64,000 nucleotides of DNA from JAVWGW01 sp036651575 (GCA_036651575.1 JAVVXN010000003.1:10733-74732); one strand, 5' to 3'; shown: positions 1-8,865, counted from the stretch's first letter. Made by a program: numbers and translations. The notes: generated from the letters alone by a model not told the origin.

Positions 1-57
1 AGAATTCATCATAGGATATCATCGATGGAAAGCAGCTCAATAAGAAAGGGATTTTAC

Positions 58-894
58 GTGAACGCGACTGAACTCGAGGTCAAGGCAAACGACATCCGCA
101 AAGATATCGTGGGAATGATTGCGCAGGCGGGAAGTGGCCATCCCGGTGGCTCGCTTTCTTGTGCTGATATTCTCACTGCTCTGTATTTTGGGGGCGTCCT
201 CGCGCACGATCCGAGCAATCCGCTCGATGATGCCCGCGATCGTTTCATACTCTCCAAAGGTCACGCGGCTCCTGCATTTTATGCGACGCTTGCCCATGCG
301 GGGTATTTTCCCTGCGATGAACTGGTTACGCTGCGCCGTTTAGGATCGCGTCTGCAAGGACACCCCGATTCCAACAAGGTGCCCGGTGTGGAGGTGTGCA
401 CGGGTTCTCTCGGTCAGGGTCTTTCCATCGCTTCCGGCATTGCGTGTGGACTGCGCTTGGCCAAGAGTGACGCGCGCGTGTTTACCCTGCTTGGCGATGG
501 CGAATGCCAGGAAGGCCAAGTGTGGGAGGCGGCCATGTTCGCCGCTCATCAGCACCTGGGAAACCTTGTTGCCATCGTGGATCACAACGGCCTGCAAATC
601 GATGGGTGTATAACCGATGTGTGCTCACCGGAAGATATCGGCGTGAAGTTTTCGGCTTTCGGTTGGGAAGTCATGTCGTGCGATGGTCATAATATGGCCG
701 AGATCGTCAAAGTGCTTCTGGATGCCAAGGCGCAAAAGACCGGTAAACCCTACGTTATCATCGCCGAAACCATCAAGGGTAAAGGCGTGAGTTTCATGGA
801 GGATCAAGCGGGATGGCACGGCCGTGCTCCGAAACCGGAAGAGACAAAAATCGCACTTACCGAACTGGAAGAGAAGGGGGCACACCGTGGCTAA
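58..894 (+). CDS. transketolase, N-terminal (TPP-binding) subunit
   Basis: Thiamine-diphosphate half of a two-subunit transketolase, which moves two-carbon units between sugar phosphates in the non-oxidative pentose phosphate pathway (cytosol). The protein has the family signs GSGHPGGSLS near the start, SKGHAAPAFYA, and the TPP/magnesium motif GDGECQEGQVWEA followed by a DHNGLQIDG stretch. At 278 aa it is the usual size for the N-terminal half. I chose GTG at 58 because AGAAAGGGA lies seven bases upstream; an in-frame ATG at 25 has no such site. The next gene overlaps it by 8 bases and encodes the other half, so the two form one enzyme. Upstream sequence is too short to show a promoter. Confidence 0.93.
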   Translation: MNATELEVKANDIRKDIVGMIAQAGSGHPGGSLSCADILTALYFGGVLAHDPSNPLDDARDRFILSKGHAAPAFYATLAHAGYFPCDELVTLRRLGSRLQGHPDSNKVPGVEVCTGSLGQGLSIASGIACGLRLAKSDARVFTLLGDGECQEGQVWEAAMFAAHQHLGNLVAIVDHNGLQIDGCITDVCSPEDIGVKFSAFGWEVMSCDGHNMAEIVKVLLDAKAQKTGKPYVIIAETIKGKGVSFMEDQAGWHGRAPKPEETKIALTELEEKGAHRG

Positions 895-1849
895 TGAAGT
901 GAAGAAGAAAGCTACCCGCGCCGCCTTTGGTGCAACGCTTGCCGCGCTCGCATGCGAGGGTGTGCCGGTTGTGGCGGTCGACGCTGACTTGAGTGGCTCT
1001 ACGACTACGAAAAAGTTTGCCGACGCGTCGCAGGAAAATGCGCAGTGCCTCTTCAATGTGGGTATTGCTGAGCAGAATATGATCGGGGTGGCAGCGGGTC
1101 TTTCCCTGACCGGTCGCATTGCCTATACCGGTTCGTTTGCCGTCTTTGGCACGGGTCGCGTTTACGATCAGATCCGCAATACCGTGTGTTACTCCAATCT
1201 GAATGTGAAGATAGCTCCCACTCATGCGGGTGTTTCCGTGGGGCCCGACGGCGGTAGCCATCAGATGATCGAGGACATCGCGCTCATGCGGGTCTTGCCT
1301 CAGATGCGCGTGCTGGTGCCGGCTGACTACAATGCGGCGGTGGCGGCTCTTACCTTGGCCGCTCAGGTCGAAGGTCCGGTCTATATTCGCATGGGGCGCG
1401 CCGAAGTGCCTTCGGTCTATGATGACGGTTACCGGATGGAATTGGGCTCGTCGACGGTGTTGCGCGAGGGCGGCGACGTGAGCCTGATCGCCTGTGGTGT
1501 CGAAGTGAATGAGGCGTTGATCGCGGCCGACCTTTTGGCAGCTGAAGGAATATCAGCTGAGGTCATCGATGCGTTTTCGATCAAACCACTCGATGAAGAA
1601 ACCATTCTTGCTTCCGCTGCAAAAACGGGGGCGGTGGTGACCGCCGAAGAGCATTCTATCATCGGGGGTCTCGGTTCGGCGGTTTGTGAATTGCTCGCTG
1701 AGAAGCTGCCGACACCGTGTGTCCGCGTGGGTGTGCGTGACGTTTTTGGAACATCGGGAGAGTTCGAAGAGCTGCTCGTTCATTTCCACCTCGATGCGGC
1801 TTCCATTGTTGAAGCTGTGAAGAAGATAACAGCGAATACGGAGAAATGA
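887..1849 (+). CDS. transketolase, C-terminal subunit
   Basis: Pyrimidine-binding and C-terminal domains of the split transketolase (320 aa). The motifs VGIAEQNMIGVAAGLS and THAGVSVGPDGGSHQ are those of the transketolase/DXS central domain, and the last 120 residues form the regulatory/C-terminal domain. GTG at 887 is preferred: it follows GAGAAGGGGG, and homology begins there. It overlaps the preceding stop by 8 bases, so translation is probably coupled to give equal amounts of both halves. The reading frame stays open upstream of 887, but that stretch is only the shadow of the preceding gene. Confidence 0.93.
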   Translation: MANEVKKKATRAAFGATLAALACEGVPVVAVDADLSGSTTTKKFADASQENAQCLFNVGIAEQNMIGVAAGLSLTGRIAYTGSFAVFGTGRVYDQIRNTVCYSNLNVKIAPTHAGVSVGPDGGSHQMIEDIALMRVLPQMRVLVPADYNAAVAALTLAAQVEGPVYIRMGRAEVPSVYDDGYRMELGSSTVLREGGDVSLIACGVEVNEALIAADLLAAEGISAEVIDAFSIKPLDEETILASAAKTGAVVTAEEHSIIGGLGSAVCELLAEKLPTPCVRVGVRDVFGTSGEFEELLVHFHLDAASIVEAVKKITANTEK

Positions 1850-1855
1850 TAGAAT
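1847..1855 (+). promoter_or_regulatory. possible extended -10 promoter for ftsEX
   Basis: TGATAGAAT fits the extended -10 form TG-n-TATAAT with one mismatch and sits 42 bases before the ftsE start. It overlaps the transketolase stop codon. No good -35 box is visible, so this is tentative. Confidence 0.35.
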
Positions 1856-1896
1856 ATCTCCCGTCTCAGTACATCACTATTTGAACGGAGCATTCT

Positions 1897-2727
1897 GTGA
1901 CAAACCCGAACAGCCAGGGGGGTGTAGTGCGTCCCGGTGCCCACGCGGCACCTCCAAGACAGGCAGCATCGCAGCTTTCGCAATCGTTGCCTACGCTTGA
2001 TATTGACGACGCGCCCCAAGCAATGGGTACTCCGGTTATTACGTTCGATCATGTGAACAAGGTGTATCCGGCCCAGCCCACCAAACCAGCCCTCAATGAT
2101 ATAACTTTGCAGATTTATGCAGGTGAATTTGTCTTTCTCGTCGGTCATTCAGGTTCCGGTAAATCGACATTCATCCGTATGCTTATCCGCGAAATCAAGC
2201 CATCAAGTGGGCATATCTACGTGGCAGATGAAGATTTATCGTCCATGCGCAATTGGCGCGTGCCCTATCTTCGTCGCAACATAGGGTGTGTTTTCCAGGA
2301 CTTCAAGTTGCTGCCGAATAAGACGGTTTTTGAAAACGTTGCGTTCGCACTTGAGGTAATCGGCAAATCGAATCACGTTATCAAAACGCAGGTTCCTGAA
2401 GTTTTGCGTCTCGTTGGCCTGCAGGATAAACTGGATAAACGGCCCGATCAATTATCGGGCGGCGAACAGCAGCGCGTTTCCATTGCGCGAGCTATCGTCA
2501 ATCGTCCCCCGCTTTTAGTGTGCGACGAACCGACCGGTAACCTTGATCCGCAGACGTCGCGCGGCATCATGGACTTGCTCGAACGAATCAACCGTACGGG
2601 TACCACGGTGCTTGTTGCTACGCATGACCGGGAAATGGTCGACAATATGCGTCGTCGCGTTATCGCGCTCGACAAGGGCAGCCTTACCCGCGATCAGGAT
2701 AGGGGGGTGTACGGTTTCGATGTCTAG
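1897..2727 (+). CDS. ftsE: cell division ATP-binding protein FtsE
   Basis: ABC-type ATPase partner of FtsX; the complex sits at the division site and controls peptidoglycan hydrolases during septation. Walker A (GHSGSGKST, about residues 83-91), the signature LSGGEQQR and Walker B (LLVCDEPTGNLD) are all intact. The next gene is FtsX, overlapping by 8 bases, which fixes the identity among ABC ATPases. The protein has 276 aa against about 225-230 normally. The extra length is an N-terminal extension of about 45 residues rich in Gln, Pro and Ala. GTG 1897 follows a GGAG at 1885-1888; an in-frame ATG at 2023, right before the ABC domain, has no ribosome-binding site. Confidence 0.93.
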   Translation: MTNPNSQGGVVRPGAHAAPPRQAASQLSQSLPTLDIDDAPQAMGTPVITFDHVNKVYPAQPTKPALNDITLQIYAGEFVFLVGHSGSGKSTFIRMLIREIKPSSGHIYVADEDLSSMRNWRVPYLRRNIGCVFQDFKLLPNKTVFENVAFALEVIGKSNHVIKTQVPEVLRLVGLQDKLDKRPDQLSGGEQQRVSIARAIVNRPPLLVCDEPTGNLDPQTSRGIMDLLERINRTGTTVLVATHDREMVDNMRRRVIALDKGSLTRDQDRGVYGFDV

Positions 2728-3634
2728 TTTCTTTTATTTCCTCAGAGAATCTCTTACGGGATTTTCCCGTAACCTTTCGACCGCGCTCGGCTCCATTGTC
2801 ACGATTTTTTTGTCACTGTTGATCATTGGGATCTTCTTGGTTGGTGGCGGTATCATCGAAAACGTGGTTTCGTCGGTGGAAGATAAAGTTTCCATCACCG
2901 CCTACGTCTCCGACGATGCAACCGATGCGCAAATTAAAAAAGTAAAAGACTACGCCCAGGGTCTTGATGGTGTTTCTTCGGTCGGTTTTACGACAAAGGA
3001 GCAGGCTCTTGATAACTTCAAGACATCCATGACCTCGAACCCCGATATCGTCGATCAGCTTGATGGTGAAAACCCGCTTCCCGCGTCGATCGATGTCGAA
3101 CTTGACGATCCTCAAAAGGTCGAGTCGGTGGCCTCCTCCATTGCGGGCAATGCCGATTTTAAAACGGTTTGTGATAAACCGGCCAACCCGAGCGATTCGT
3201 TGAAGTATGGTCAAAAAACGGTTGAGAAGTTGTTCTCCCTGACCAACTATGTGCGCTACGTCGGCATAGCATTGATTGCCCTGTTGATTTTTATCGCATT
3301 CGTATTCATCAACAATACGATTCGCCTGGCTATTCTTGCTCGTCGCAAGGAGATCGCCATCATGCGTTTAGTGGGTGCTTCCAACGGATTTATCCGAGGG
3401 CCTTTCCTTATGGAGGGTTCACTTCACGCGCTGATCGGATCACTGCTGGCTATCGGTAGTTTGGAACTGATGCGAAACTTCGCTCTCCCTCAGGTCTCAA
3501 GTGCGCTACAATGGCTGCCTATTGATTTGAGTATACAAACGTTCGTCATTATCTACGTGGCGTTGTTTGTAGCCGGCTTGGTCATCGGTATTCTGGGCTC
3601 GCTTTTGGCGATGCGCCGTTACCTGAAGGTTTAA
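2720..3634 (+). CDS. ftsX: cell division protein FtsX
   Basis: Membrane permease-like partner of FtsE, 304 aa. It has the FtsX layout: a short cytoplasmic N-terminus (FYFLRESLTGFSRN), a first membrane helix at about residues 20-45, an extracellular loop of about 120 residues, then three helices at the C-terminus. The loop is the part that contacts peptidoglycan hydrolases in studied species. ATG 2720 overlaps the ftsE stop by 8 bases, implying translational coupling. The downstream neighbour is a secreted-side protease, so the run is envelope related. Confidence 0.93.
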   Translation: MSSFFYFLRESLTGFSRNLSTALGSIVTIFLSLLIIGIFLVGGGIIENVVSSVEDKVSITAYVSDDATDAQIKKVKDYAQGLDGVSSVGFTTKEQALDNFKTSMTSNPDIVDQLDGENPLPASIDVELDDPQKVESVASSIAGNADFKTVCDKPANPSDSLKYGQKTVEKLFSLTNYVRYVGIALIALLIFIAFVFINNTIRLAILARRKEIAIMRLVGASNGFIRGPFLMEGSLHALIGSLLAIGSLELMRNFALPQVSSALQWLPIDLSIQTFVIIYVALFVAGLVIGILGSLLAMRRYLKV

Positions 3635-3668
3635 GCACGGTTTAGAAAGAAAGAAGACGATCAGGCCT

Positions 3669-4934
3669 GTGGGACAACATGGGTTACAAAAAAACAAAGC
3701 GACAAGCACACGCAACAAGAAAATCATCGGATATTTGGGGGTTTTCGTCTGCGTGTGCTTGGCTTTTATTGCAGGCTTTATCGTTCGCGGTGACGTTTCT
3801 TTGTTGACGAACCTTGGTTTTACGTCATTGACGGTTGCGACGGAAAAAAATCCAGGGGAAACGGTTACGGGGAATACTTACGATTCCCTTTCCGCTCGGG
3901 TGGCCGAGGTGGAAGGCGTTATTGAGCAGGATAGTATCGATTCCTACGATCTTGATGATTCAACCCTTCAGGTGCTCGATGCCTTTGCGGTATCTACGAA
4001 AGATACCTATTTGCGCTACTACGACGAAGCTCGCTACGCTACCTACTTAAAAGACAATGCGAACAAATACGCCGGCGTTGGGGTGTTGTTTGCGGAGTAC
4101 AAGGGTCAAAGCTACGCGGTTGATGTCTTCGAGGGTTCTGCCGCCGACACCGCTGGTGTGCAGCGCGGTGATTTCGTTGTCGCGGTCGATGGTGACCGGA
4201 AGGGGTGGTCGCTCACTGAAACCGTGAATGCCCTTTCGCGCGATGATGGTTCGACGGCTGTTATCACGTGGCGCCGTCCTTCTGCCCTTGAATCTGAGGG
4301 TGGCAAAGAGTTTACGACAACGCTTGAGTGTTCTCCTTATGTCGAGAAAAACGTGACGACGGAGCTTTCTGGCAAGGTTGGCGTGGTGACGGTGAAGCAG
4401 TTGACGCAAGATTGCGATATGCTGGTGCGGCAAGCTATTCGAGATCTACAGGGGCAGGGTGCTCAATCGCTCGTTTTGGATCTGCGTAACAATCCTGGTG
4501 GGTATTTGACGCAGGCGGTTGATATCGCGTCTATTTTCGTAAAAAGTGGTGTACTGGTGCAGATTCAGACCGTTGACGGTACGACAACGAAGTCTGCGAC
4601 GGGGGATATTGGCACACAGCTTCCGCTGGTGGTTTTAGTAAATCACAATACCGCTGCTGCCTCTGAAGTCTTGGCATCTGCTTTGCAGGACAATCAGCGC
4701 GCAACGGTTGTGGGGGATTCGACGCTCGGGAAGGGCAGTGTGCAGGTCGTTCGTGCATTGAGCTTCGGCGGTGCGCTTCGCTATACGGCGGCAATGTATA
4801 CAACCCCGTTGGGGCACGTCATCAATGAAACGGGAATCGCACCTAATATTTCGGTGAGTCAGGGAACTGATACGACAACCGACAATCAGAAGGTCGTTGC
4901 GCTCGAAACCGCTCAAGCTTTGATTGCTGGGTAG
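3669..4934 (+). CDS. carboxyl-terminal processing protease (S41, CtpA-like)
   Basis: Membrane-anchored serine protease of family S41 acting outside the cytoplasm. One hydrophobic segment at residues 19-39 acts as signal anchor. A PDZ domain follows (about 135-205; GVGVLF, GSAADTAGVQRGD), then the protease domain with DLRNNPGG (about 271-278). The catalytic Ser332 lies in AAASEV and Lys355 in TLGKGSVQ, the Ser-Lys dyad of the family. Length (421 aa) is typical. The start is GTG 3669; the ribosome-binding site is weak. It lies 34 bases after ftsX, and in other firmicutes and actinobacteria ctpA genes also follow ftsEX. Confidence 0.9.
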   Translation: MGQHGLQKNKATSTRNKKIIGYLGVFVCVCLAFIAGFIVRGDVSLLTNLGFTSLTVATEKNPGETVTGNTYDSLSARVAEVEGVIEQDSIDSYDLDDSTLQVLDAFAVSTKDTYLRYYDEARYATYLKDNANKYAGVGVLFAEYKGQSYAVDVFEGSAADTAGVQRGDFVVAVDGDRKGWSLTETVNALSRDDGSTAVITWRRPSALESEGGKEFTTTLECSPYVEKNVTTELSGKVGVVTVKQLTQDCDMLVRQAIRDLQGQGAQSLVLDLRNNPGGYLTQAVDIASIFVKSGVLVQIQTVDGTTTKSATGDIGTQLPLVVLVNHNTAAASEVLASALQDNQRATVVGDSTLGKGSVQVVRALSFGGALRYTAAMYTTPLGHVINETGIAPNISVSQGTDTTTDNQKVVALETAQALIAG

Positions 4935-4940
4935 GGTATC

Positions 4941-6980
4941 GTGTCGCGCCCCTCTTCTCGATCGCGTTCGAAAACGCGCCGCAGTGCTCGCAGCAATCCG
5001 CGGGGCATTCTTGTCGTCACATCGCGCGGCTATGGATTTGTGCAGACCGCGGAAGGGGAGTTTTATATTCCCGAATCCAAGATGGGTGCGGCCTTCGAAG
5101 GTGACATGGTGGAAGTTGCCCTCATCAAATCCTACCCTCCCGCTACGAAGGGGTCGCATCGTGGTGGCGATAAACCGACCGCCCGCGTGGTACGCGTCGT
5201 TAATCGCAGCCACGATTCGCTGGTCGGCCGCTATGAACTGGCGGAACCTTTCGGGGTGGTCGTGCCCGAAGACGACCGGATTCCCTACGACATCTTCACG
5301 ATGGCAAAAGATAACCCTCACGTGAGAGAGGGGGATATCGTTCGGGTGCGTATCGTGGAGTACCCCTCGCGCAATTCCGCGGCCACGGGAGTGGTCGAAG
5401 AGGTTCTTGGCCACGAGGGCGATGACAGCCTCGATATCGATCTGGTAATTGCCCATCACAAGCTGGAAACTCGATTTTCCGAAGCGTCGCTTGAACAGGC
5501 GCGCGTGGCCGTTGTTGACGCGCCCGGCGCCCTTGCTGAGGGCTATCGCGATATCTGCGACCGCTTTGTATTCACGGTCGATCCGCGTGATGCGCGCGAT
5601 TTTGACGACGCTCTTTCGATTGACCAGGTAGAGGGTCTTACGCGTCTCGGTGTGCATATTGCTGACGTTTCGCATTATGTCGAATGGGGTTCTTCGCTTG
5701 ATTTGGATGCCCGTCGTCGTGCGACGAGCGTCTATCTGGTTGATCGGGTTATCCCGATGCTGCCCGAAGAGCTTTCATCAGACATCTGTTCGCTGCGTCC
5801 CCATGAGGTTCGCCGTGTGTTTACGGTCGATATGTACGTGAGTGCTGACGGGAGCGTGGTGCGGACGGACTTCTTTCCTGCGCTCATCGAGTCGAAAGCT
5901 CGGTTGACCTACGAGCAGGCTCAGGAAATCATCGATGAAAACGTCGAACTGCCTGCAAAATCTTTGTGTGCTCAAGGTTTGGAAGAATGCTTCGACGATA
6001 GGCTGCGTCGGCGTATCGTTGCGTTGTCGGACTTGGCCGGCAAGCTTTCTGCGGCGCGGGCGCGTGCGGGGGGTATGGACTTTGAGACGACTGAAGCCAA
6101 GGTGCTCTTAGATGAAGGGGGCATGCCGGTTGAAGTGATGCTGCGCAAGAAGACGCAGGCGACTTCGTTTATCGAAGAGGCGATGATTCTTGCCAACAAT
6201 ACGGTGGCGCACTTTATGCATGAAAGGGGCTTTCCGTGCATCTATCGTGTTCATGAGGCTCCTTCGGCAGATAGCTTGGCAGAGCTGGTGCCGTTGTTGC
6301 AGGAATTTTCTGCCTACAAAAAGCTTCCTGTTGCCGACTTTATAGCGGGGCAACCCGCTTGTTTGCAAGCTGTCTTGCGCGCAAGTATCGGGCGTCCCGA
6401 AGAAGAGCTCGTTTCCTCGCTGCTGCTGCGCTCGATGATGCGCGCGGTCTACAAGGGAGTCTGTGAGCCGCACTACGGTTTGGCATCTGCTGCTTACACC
6501 CACTTTACGAGTCCCATTCGACGCTATCCCGATCTGGTCGTGCATCGCATGTTGAAAGCACAGCTTTTGGGAAAGTCGGGCACCTTCGAGCAGCAGGTTC
6601 ATAGCTTGGGGTGGTTGTCTGAACACGCTTCTGCCATGGAGCGCGTTGCTGAAAAAGCCGCTCGTGAAACCCAGCAGATGAAACTGGTGGAATATATGCA
6701 GCGCGACATCGGTAAAACGTTTTGGGGTGTGATTTCGGGCGTTGCGACCTACGGCTTTTTTGTACGGTTGCACAACACCGCCGAAGGTCTCGTTTCGATG
6801 CGGTGCCTTGAAAATGAGTATTTTGCGCTTGATCCGGTGCGACACACGTTGATCGGACAGGACAGCAACACGACGTATCGCTTGGGGCAACGGTTTTGCG
6901 TGGTGCTTGTGTCGGCGGAGCCGCGCCAGCGCAAACTTGATTTTCGACCTGCATCTTTGCGGGAGATGTCTGACGTGTAG
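4941..6980 (+). CDS. rnr: ribonuclease R (RNB family exoribonuclease)
   Basis: 3'-to-5' exoribonuclease that degrades structured RNA in the cytosol. Order of parts: Arg/Ser-rich N-terminus (about 20 residues), cold-shock-like OB domains, then the RNB catalytic core with TVDPRDARDFDDALS at about residues 212-226, whose aspartates bind magnesium. YTHFTSPIRRYPDLVVHR and a C-terminal S1 domain (about 590-665) follow. Length 679 aa is slightly short for RNase R (about 710-810) but complete. GTG 4941 has GGGTAGGG just upstream. In many genomes smpB follows rnr; it does not here. Confidence 0.92.
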   Translation: MSRPSSRSRSKTRRSARSNPRGILVVTSRGYGFVQTAEGEFYIPESKMGAAFEGDMVEVALIKSYPPATKGSHRGGDKPTARVVRVVNRSHDSLVGRYELAEPFGVVVPEDDRIPYDIFTMAKDNPHVREGDIVRVRIVEYPSRNSAATGVVEEVLGHEGDDSLDIDLVIAHHKLETRFSEASLEQARVAVVDAPGALAEGYRDICDRFVFTVDPRDARDFDDALSIDQVEGLTRLGVHIADVSHYVEWGSSLDLDARRRATSVYLVDRVIPMLPEELSSDICSLRPHEVRRVFTVDMYVSADGSVVRTDFFPALIESKARLTYEQAQEIIDENVELPAKSLCAQGLEECFDDRLRRRIVALSDLAGKLSAARARAGGMDFETTEAKVLLDEGGMPVEVMLRKKTQATSFIEEAMILANNTVAHFMHERGFPCIYRVHEAPSADSLAELVPLLQEFSAYKKLPVADFIAGQPACLQAVLRASIGRPEEELVSSLLLRSMMRAVYKGVCEPHYGLASAAYTHFTSPIRRYPDLVVHRMLKAQLLGKSGTFEQQVHSLGWLSEHASAMERVAEKAARETQQMKLVEYMQRDIGKTFWGVISGVATYGFFVRLHNTAEGLVSMRCLENEYFALDPVRHTLIGQDSNTTYRLGQRFCVVLVSAEPRQRKLDFRPASLREMSDV

Positions 6981-7056
6981 GGGGTGCCCTTTTGTTGGAT
7001 CGGCGTCTGCCCGTAGCGTTTTGATGGGTATTATGGAGAAGGTAATTTAAACACGA

Positions 7057-7084
7057 TTGTCTTTTTGTTTTTCGTTTATATAAT
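7057..7084 (+). promoter_or_regulatory. promoter candidate upstream of degV
   Basis: TTGTCT, a 16-base spacer and a perfect TATAAT (7079-7084) lie in an AT-rich gap after rnr. It would drive degV and the MarR gene. Confidence 0.55.
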
Positions 7085-7119
7085 AAAAAACTTCGATTTG
7101 CTTACTGAATTTTGCTTGC

Positions 7120-7149
7120 TTGACAGATGCTACGGGACTGTCATATTCG
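7120..7149 (+). promoter_or_regulatory. second promoter candidate upstream of degV
   Basis: A perfect -35 box TTGACA at 7120-7125 is followed after 18 bases by the weak -10 box TATTCG. It is less convincing than the upstream site because of the poor -10. Confidence 0.35.
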
Positions 7150-7204
7150 AGAGTGCGATGTTTTCTCGAAGAACGTTTACCCTTGGGTTATGGAAAGGAT
7201 TTTC

Positions 7205-8062
7205 ATGGAGCAATTTGCGATTGTCGTCGACTCCACGTGCGATTGGTCTTCTCTTGAATACGAGCGCAATCGAGTACACATGGTGCCGCTGCAAGTTATG
7301 ATGGGCGAAGAATCCTATGCGGATCAGCGAGATATATCCTCTGAGGATTTTTATGATTATATCGCGTCGGGAGCTCAGAGTTTTGGTACGTCACAGCCGG
7401 CACCGGCGGCATTTTTGACGACGTATGAAGCGCTTATCGCCGCCGGTCAGAAAAATATTCTTTCGATGCATATTTCTGCGACGCTTTCGGGGACGCTCGA
7501 TTCGGCCGAAATGGCTGCGCAGCAATGCGACGCGCGCGTCGAGCGTTTTGATGCAGGGGGGACCACCACGACTTTGGGGCTCCTTGCTCAGAAAGCGTGC
7601 GAGCTGCGCGATACCGGTGTTTCGTTGGATGAAGCGATTGAGGAATTGAGGGTGTATTGCAAAAAGATTTTGCAGTTCATCTCTCCCGATACGACTGACC
7701 ACCTTTTACGGGGCGGTCGCATCACTTCGGAACAGGCGCAGCAGGCTATGATGCTCAATATCAAGATAGTTTTCAGTTTTGATGATGAGGGGCGTCTCGT
7801 TGTTCTCGATCGAGTGAAAGGTAACCGGGGTATTATCAAGAGCTATGTTGAGCGATTGCACGCCTACAGTGAACAATATGGCCCGCTTCGCATCCGTGTT
7901 TTGCAGGCTCGCAATAAGGCTGAGGCACAGCGTCTGGTGGAGGCGATGCGCGCTTCCGGTCTCGATTTTGAACTGGCGGCAATCGATGATTGCGGTGCGA
8001 CGATCACGACACATCTTGGACTGGGCGTCATCGGTCTTGCGGCGGCGCCGCTGCACGGATAG
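7205..8062 (+). CDS. DegV family fatty acid-binding protein (FakB-like)
   Basis: Cytosolic DegV-fold protein of 285 aa. Members bind one fatty acid and, as FakB, present it to the kinase FakA so that exogenous fatty acid enters phospholipid synthesis. It has VVDSTCDW at the N-terminus, TSQPAPAAF (about 60-68) and HISATLSGT (about 92-100), the segments lining the carboxylate pocket. ATG 7205 follows GGAAAGGA. The gene is 23 bases before a MarR/FabT-type regulator and the fatty acid synthesis cluster, which supports a role in sensing or using exogenous fatty acid. No FakA-type kinase gene is in the window. Confidence 0.88.
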   Translation: MEQFAIVVDSTCDWSSLEYERNRVHMVPLQVMMGEESYADQRDISSEDFYDYIASGAQSFGTSQPAPAAFLTTYEALIAAGQKNILSMHISATLSGTLDSAEMAAQQCDARVERFDAGGTTTTLGLLAQKACELRDTGVSLDEAIEELRVYCKKILQFISPDTTDHLLRGGRITSEQAQQAMMLNIKIVFSFDDEGRLVVLDRVKGNRGIIKSYVERLHAYSEQYGPLRIRVLQARNKAEAQRLVEAMRASGLDFELAAIDDCGATITTHLGLGVIGLAAAPLHG

Positions 8063-8085
8063 TCGATAGGGGGAAGGGGAGCCTG

Positions 8086-8571
8086 GTGACAGAGCTACGG
8101 GAAGCAAAAGCCCACGCGATTGACGATGCGGCTCGGCAACGACGCCATGAACTGAACGACCTGCTGTCCGGTACGTTCAACTCGATATTGAGCGTTGAGG
8201 AAAAGTCTTTGCAAAATCGTCTTACACAGGGCTTGAGCATTTCTGAGATACATACGATTACTGCTATCGGATTGCATGAGATGAATCCTATGAGTGCGGT
8301 GGCGGCTCGTTTGGGTGTGACGCTTGCAACGTTGACGGTGGCCGTGAATAAGCTTGTCAAGAAAGGTTTCGTGTGCCGTCACCGCGGGGAAACTGATCGT
8401 CGCCAAGTTTTTATTACCCTGACCTGCCAGGGGCGCAAAGTGTATCGCGCTCACGAGCTTTTCCATAAACATATGATTGATCAGGCGCTGGCGGAGCTTT
8501 CTCTCGAAGAGGAAGAAGTGCTTGCCCGCTCGCTTTTAAAGGTTAAGCATTTTTTTGACGGGCAGAACTAA
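8086..8571 (+). CDS. MarR-family regulator, probable FabT-type repressor of the fab cluster
   Basis: Winged helix-turn-helix protein of 161 aa. A helical dimerisation N-terminus is followed by the HTH at about residues 60-95 (MSAVAARLGVTLATLTVAVNKL) and the wing with RGETDRRQVFITLT, the classic MarR D-x-R-R motif. In streptococci the MarR protein FabT binds acyl-ACP and represses a fab operon of very similar gene order. Position directly upstream of acpP-fabK-fabD-fabG-fabF-fabZ suggests the same job. GTG 8086 follows GGGGAAGGGGA. It is likely transcribed with degV. Confidence 0.82.
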   Translation: MTELREAKAHAIDDAARQRRHELNDLLSGTFNSILSVEEKSLQNRLTQGLSISEIHTITAIGLHEMNPMSAVAARLGVTLATLTVAVNKLVKKGFVCRHRGETDRRQVFITLTCQGRKVYRAHELFHKHMIDQALAELSLEEEEVLARSLLKVKHFFDGQN

Positions 8572-8605
8572 AGATCGTTCGAGAGGTTTCTCGAATGGAG
8601 GGCTA

Positions 8606-8654
8606 TATACCAAACTTCCCTACTTCGCATGATGGAGTAGGGAAGTTTGATATA
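8606..8654. repeat. large inverted repeat between the MarR gene and acpP
   Basis: Two 19-base arms (8606-8624 and 8636-8654) match at 18 of 19 positions around an 11-base loop. A smaller hairpin with 7-bp arms precedes it (8578-8595). No T-run follows directly, so it is not a simple intrinsic terminator on its own. Confidence 0.8.
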
Positions 8655-8685
8655 CGGGGCACTTCGTGCGCCGTAAAATCTTTTT
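8655..8685 (+). terminator. possible terminator after the MarR gene
   Basis: An 8-bp stem with one mismatch (CGGGGCAC / GTGCGCCG, loop TTC) is followed by TAAAATCTTTTT. It would separate the degV-MarR unit from the acpP promoter. The T-tract is interrupted. Confidence 0.45.
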
Positions 8686-8805
8686 GACGGTAGTTTTTAA
8701 TCGAAGGTTCCTTCGGCGAGATCACCCCATTTCCTTTTGGTAAGTTGTCGTAAAATCGTGAATTTCCTTGCGTCTTATCCCTTCTGCCCGTAAACTTTAT
8801 GCTAA

Positions 8806-8820
8806 TAGTTAGATAAACTA
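8806..8820. promoter_or_regulatory. candidate MarR/FabT operator upstream of acpP
   Basis: TAGTTAGATAAACTA is a 5-5-5 inverted repeat in the AT-rich stretch 46 bases before the acpP start. A partly similar TAGTTA element follows at about 8827-8832. MarR proteins bind short palindromes of this kind. Binding by the adjacent regulator is inferred, not shown. Confidence 0.45.
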
Positions 8821-8865
8821 AATATTAGTTAATCAATATATAAGTTGCTCGGAAAGGATTCTGCC

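Noticed and set aside
4635..5675. 346-codon open frame on the minus strand under ctpA and rnr
   Set aside because: It runs antisense to two clear genes, has no ribosome-binding site and its protein has no recognisable pattern.
6981..7204. smpB or tmRNA after rnr
   Set aside because: The gap is too short for smpB and shows only promoter-like sites; the tRNA-like ends of ssrA are absent.
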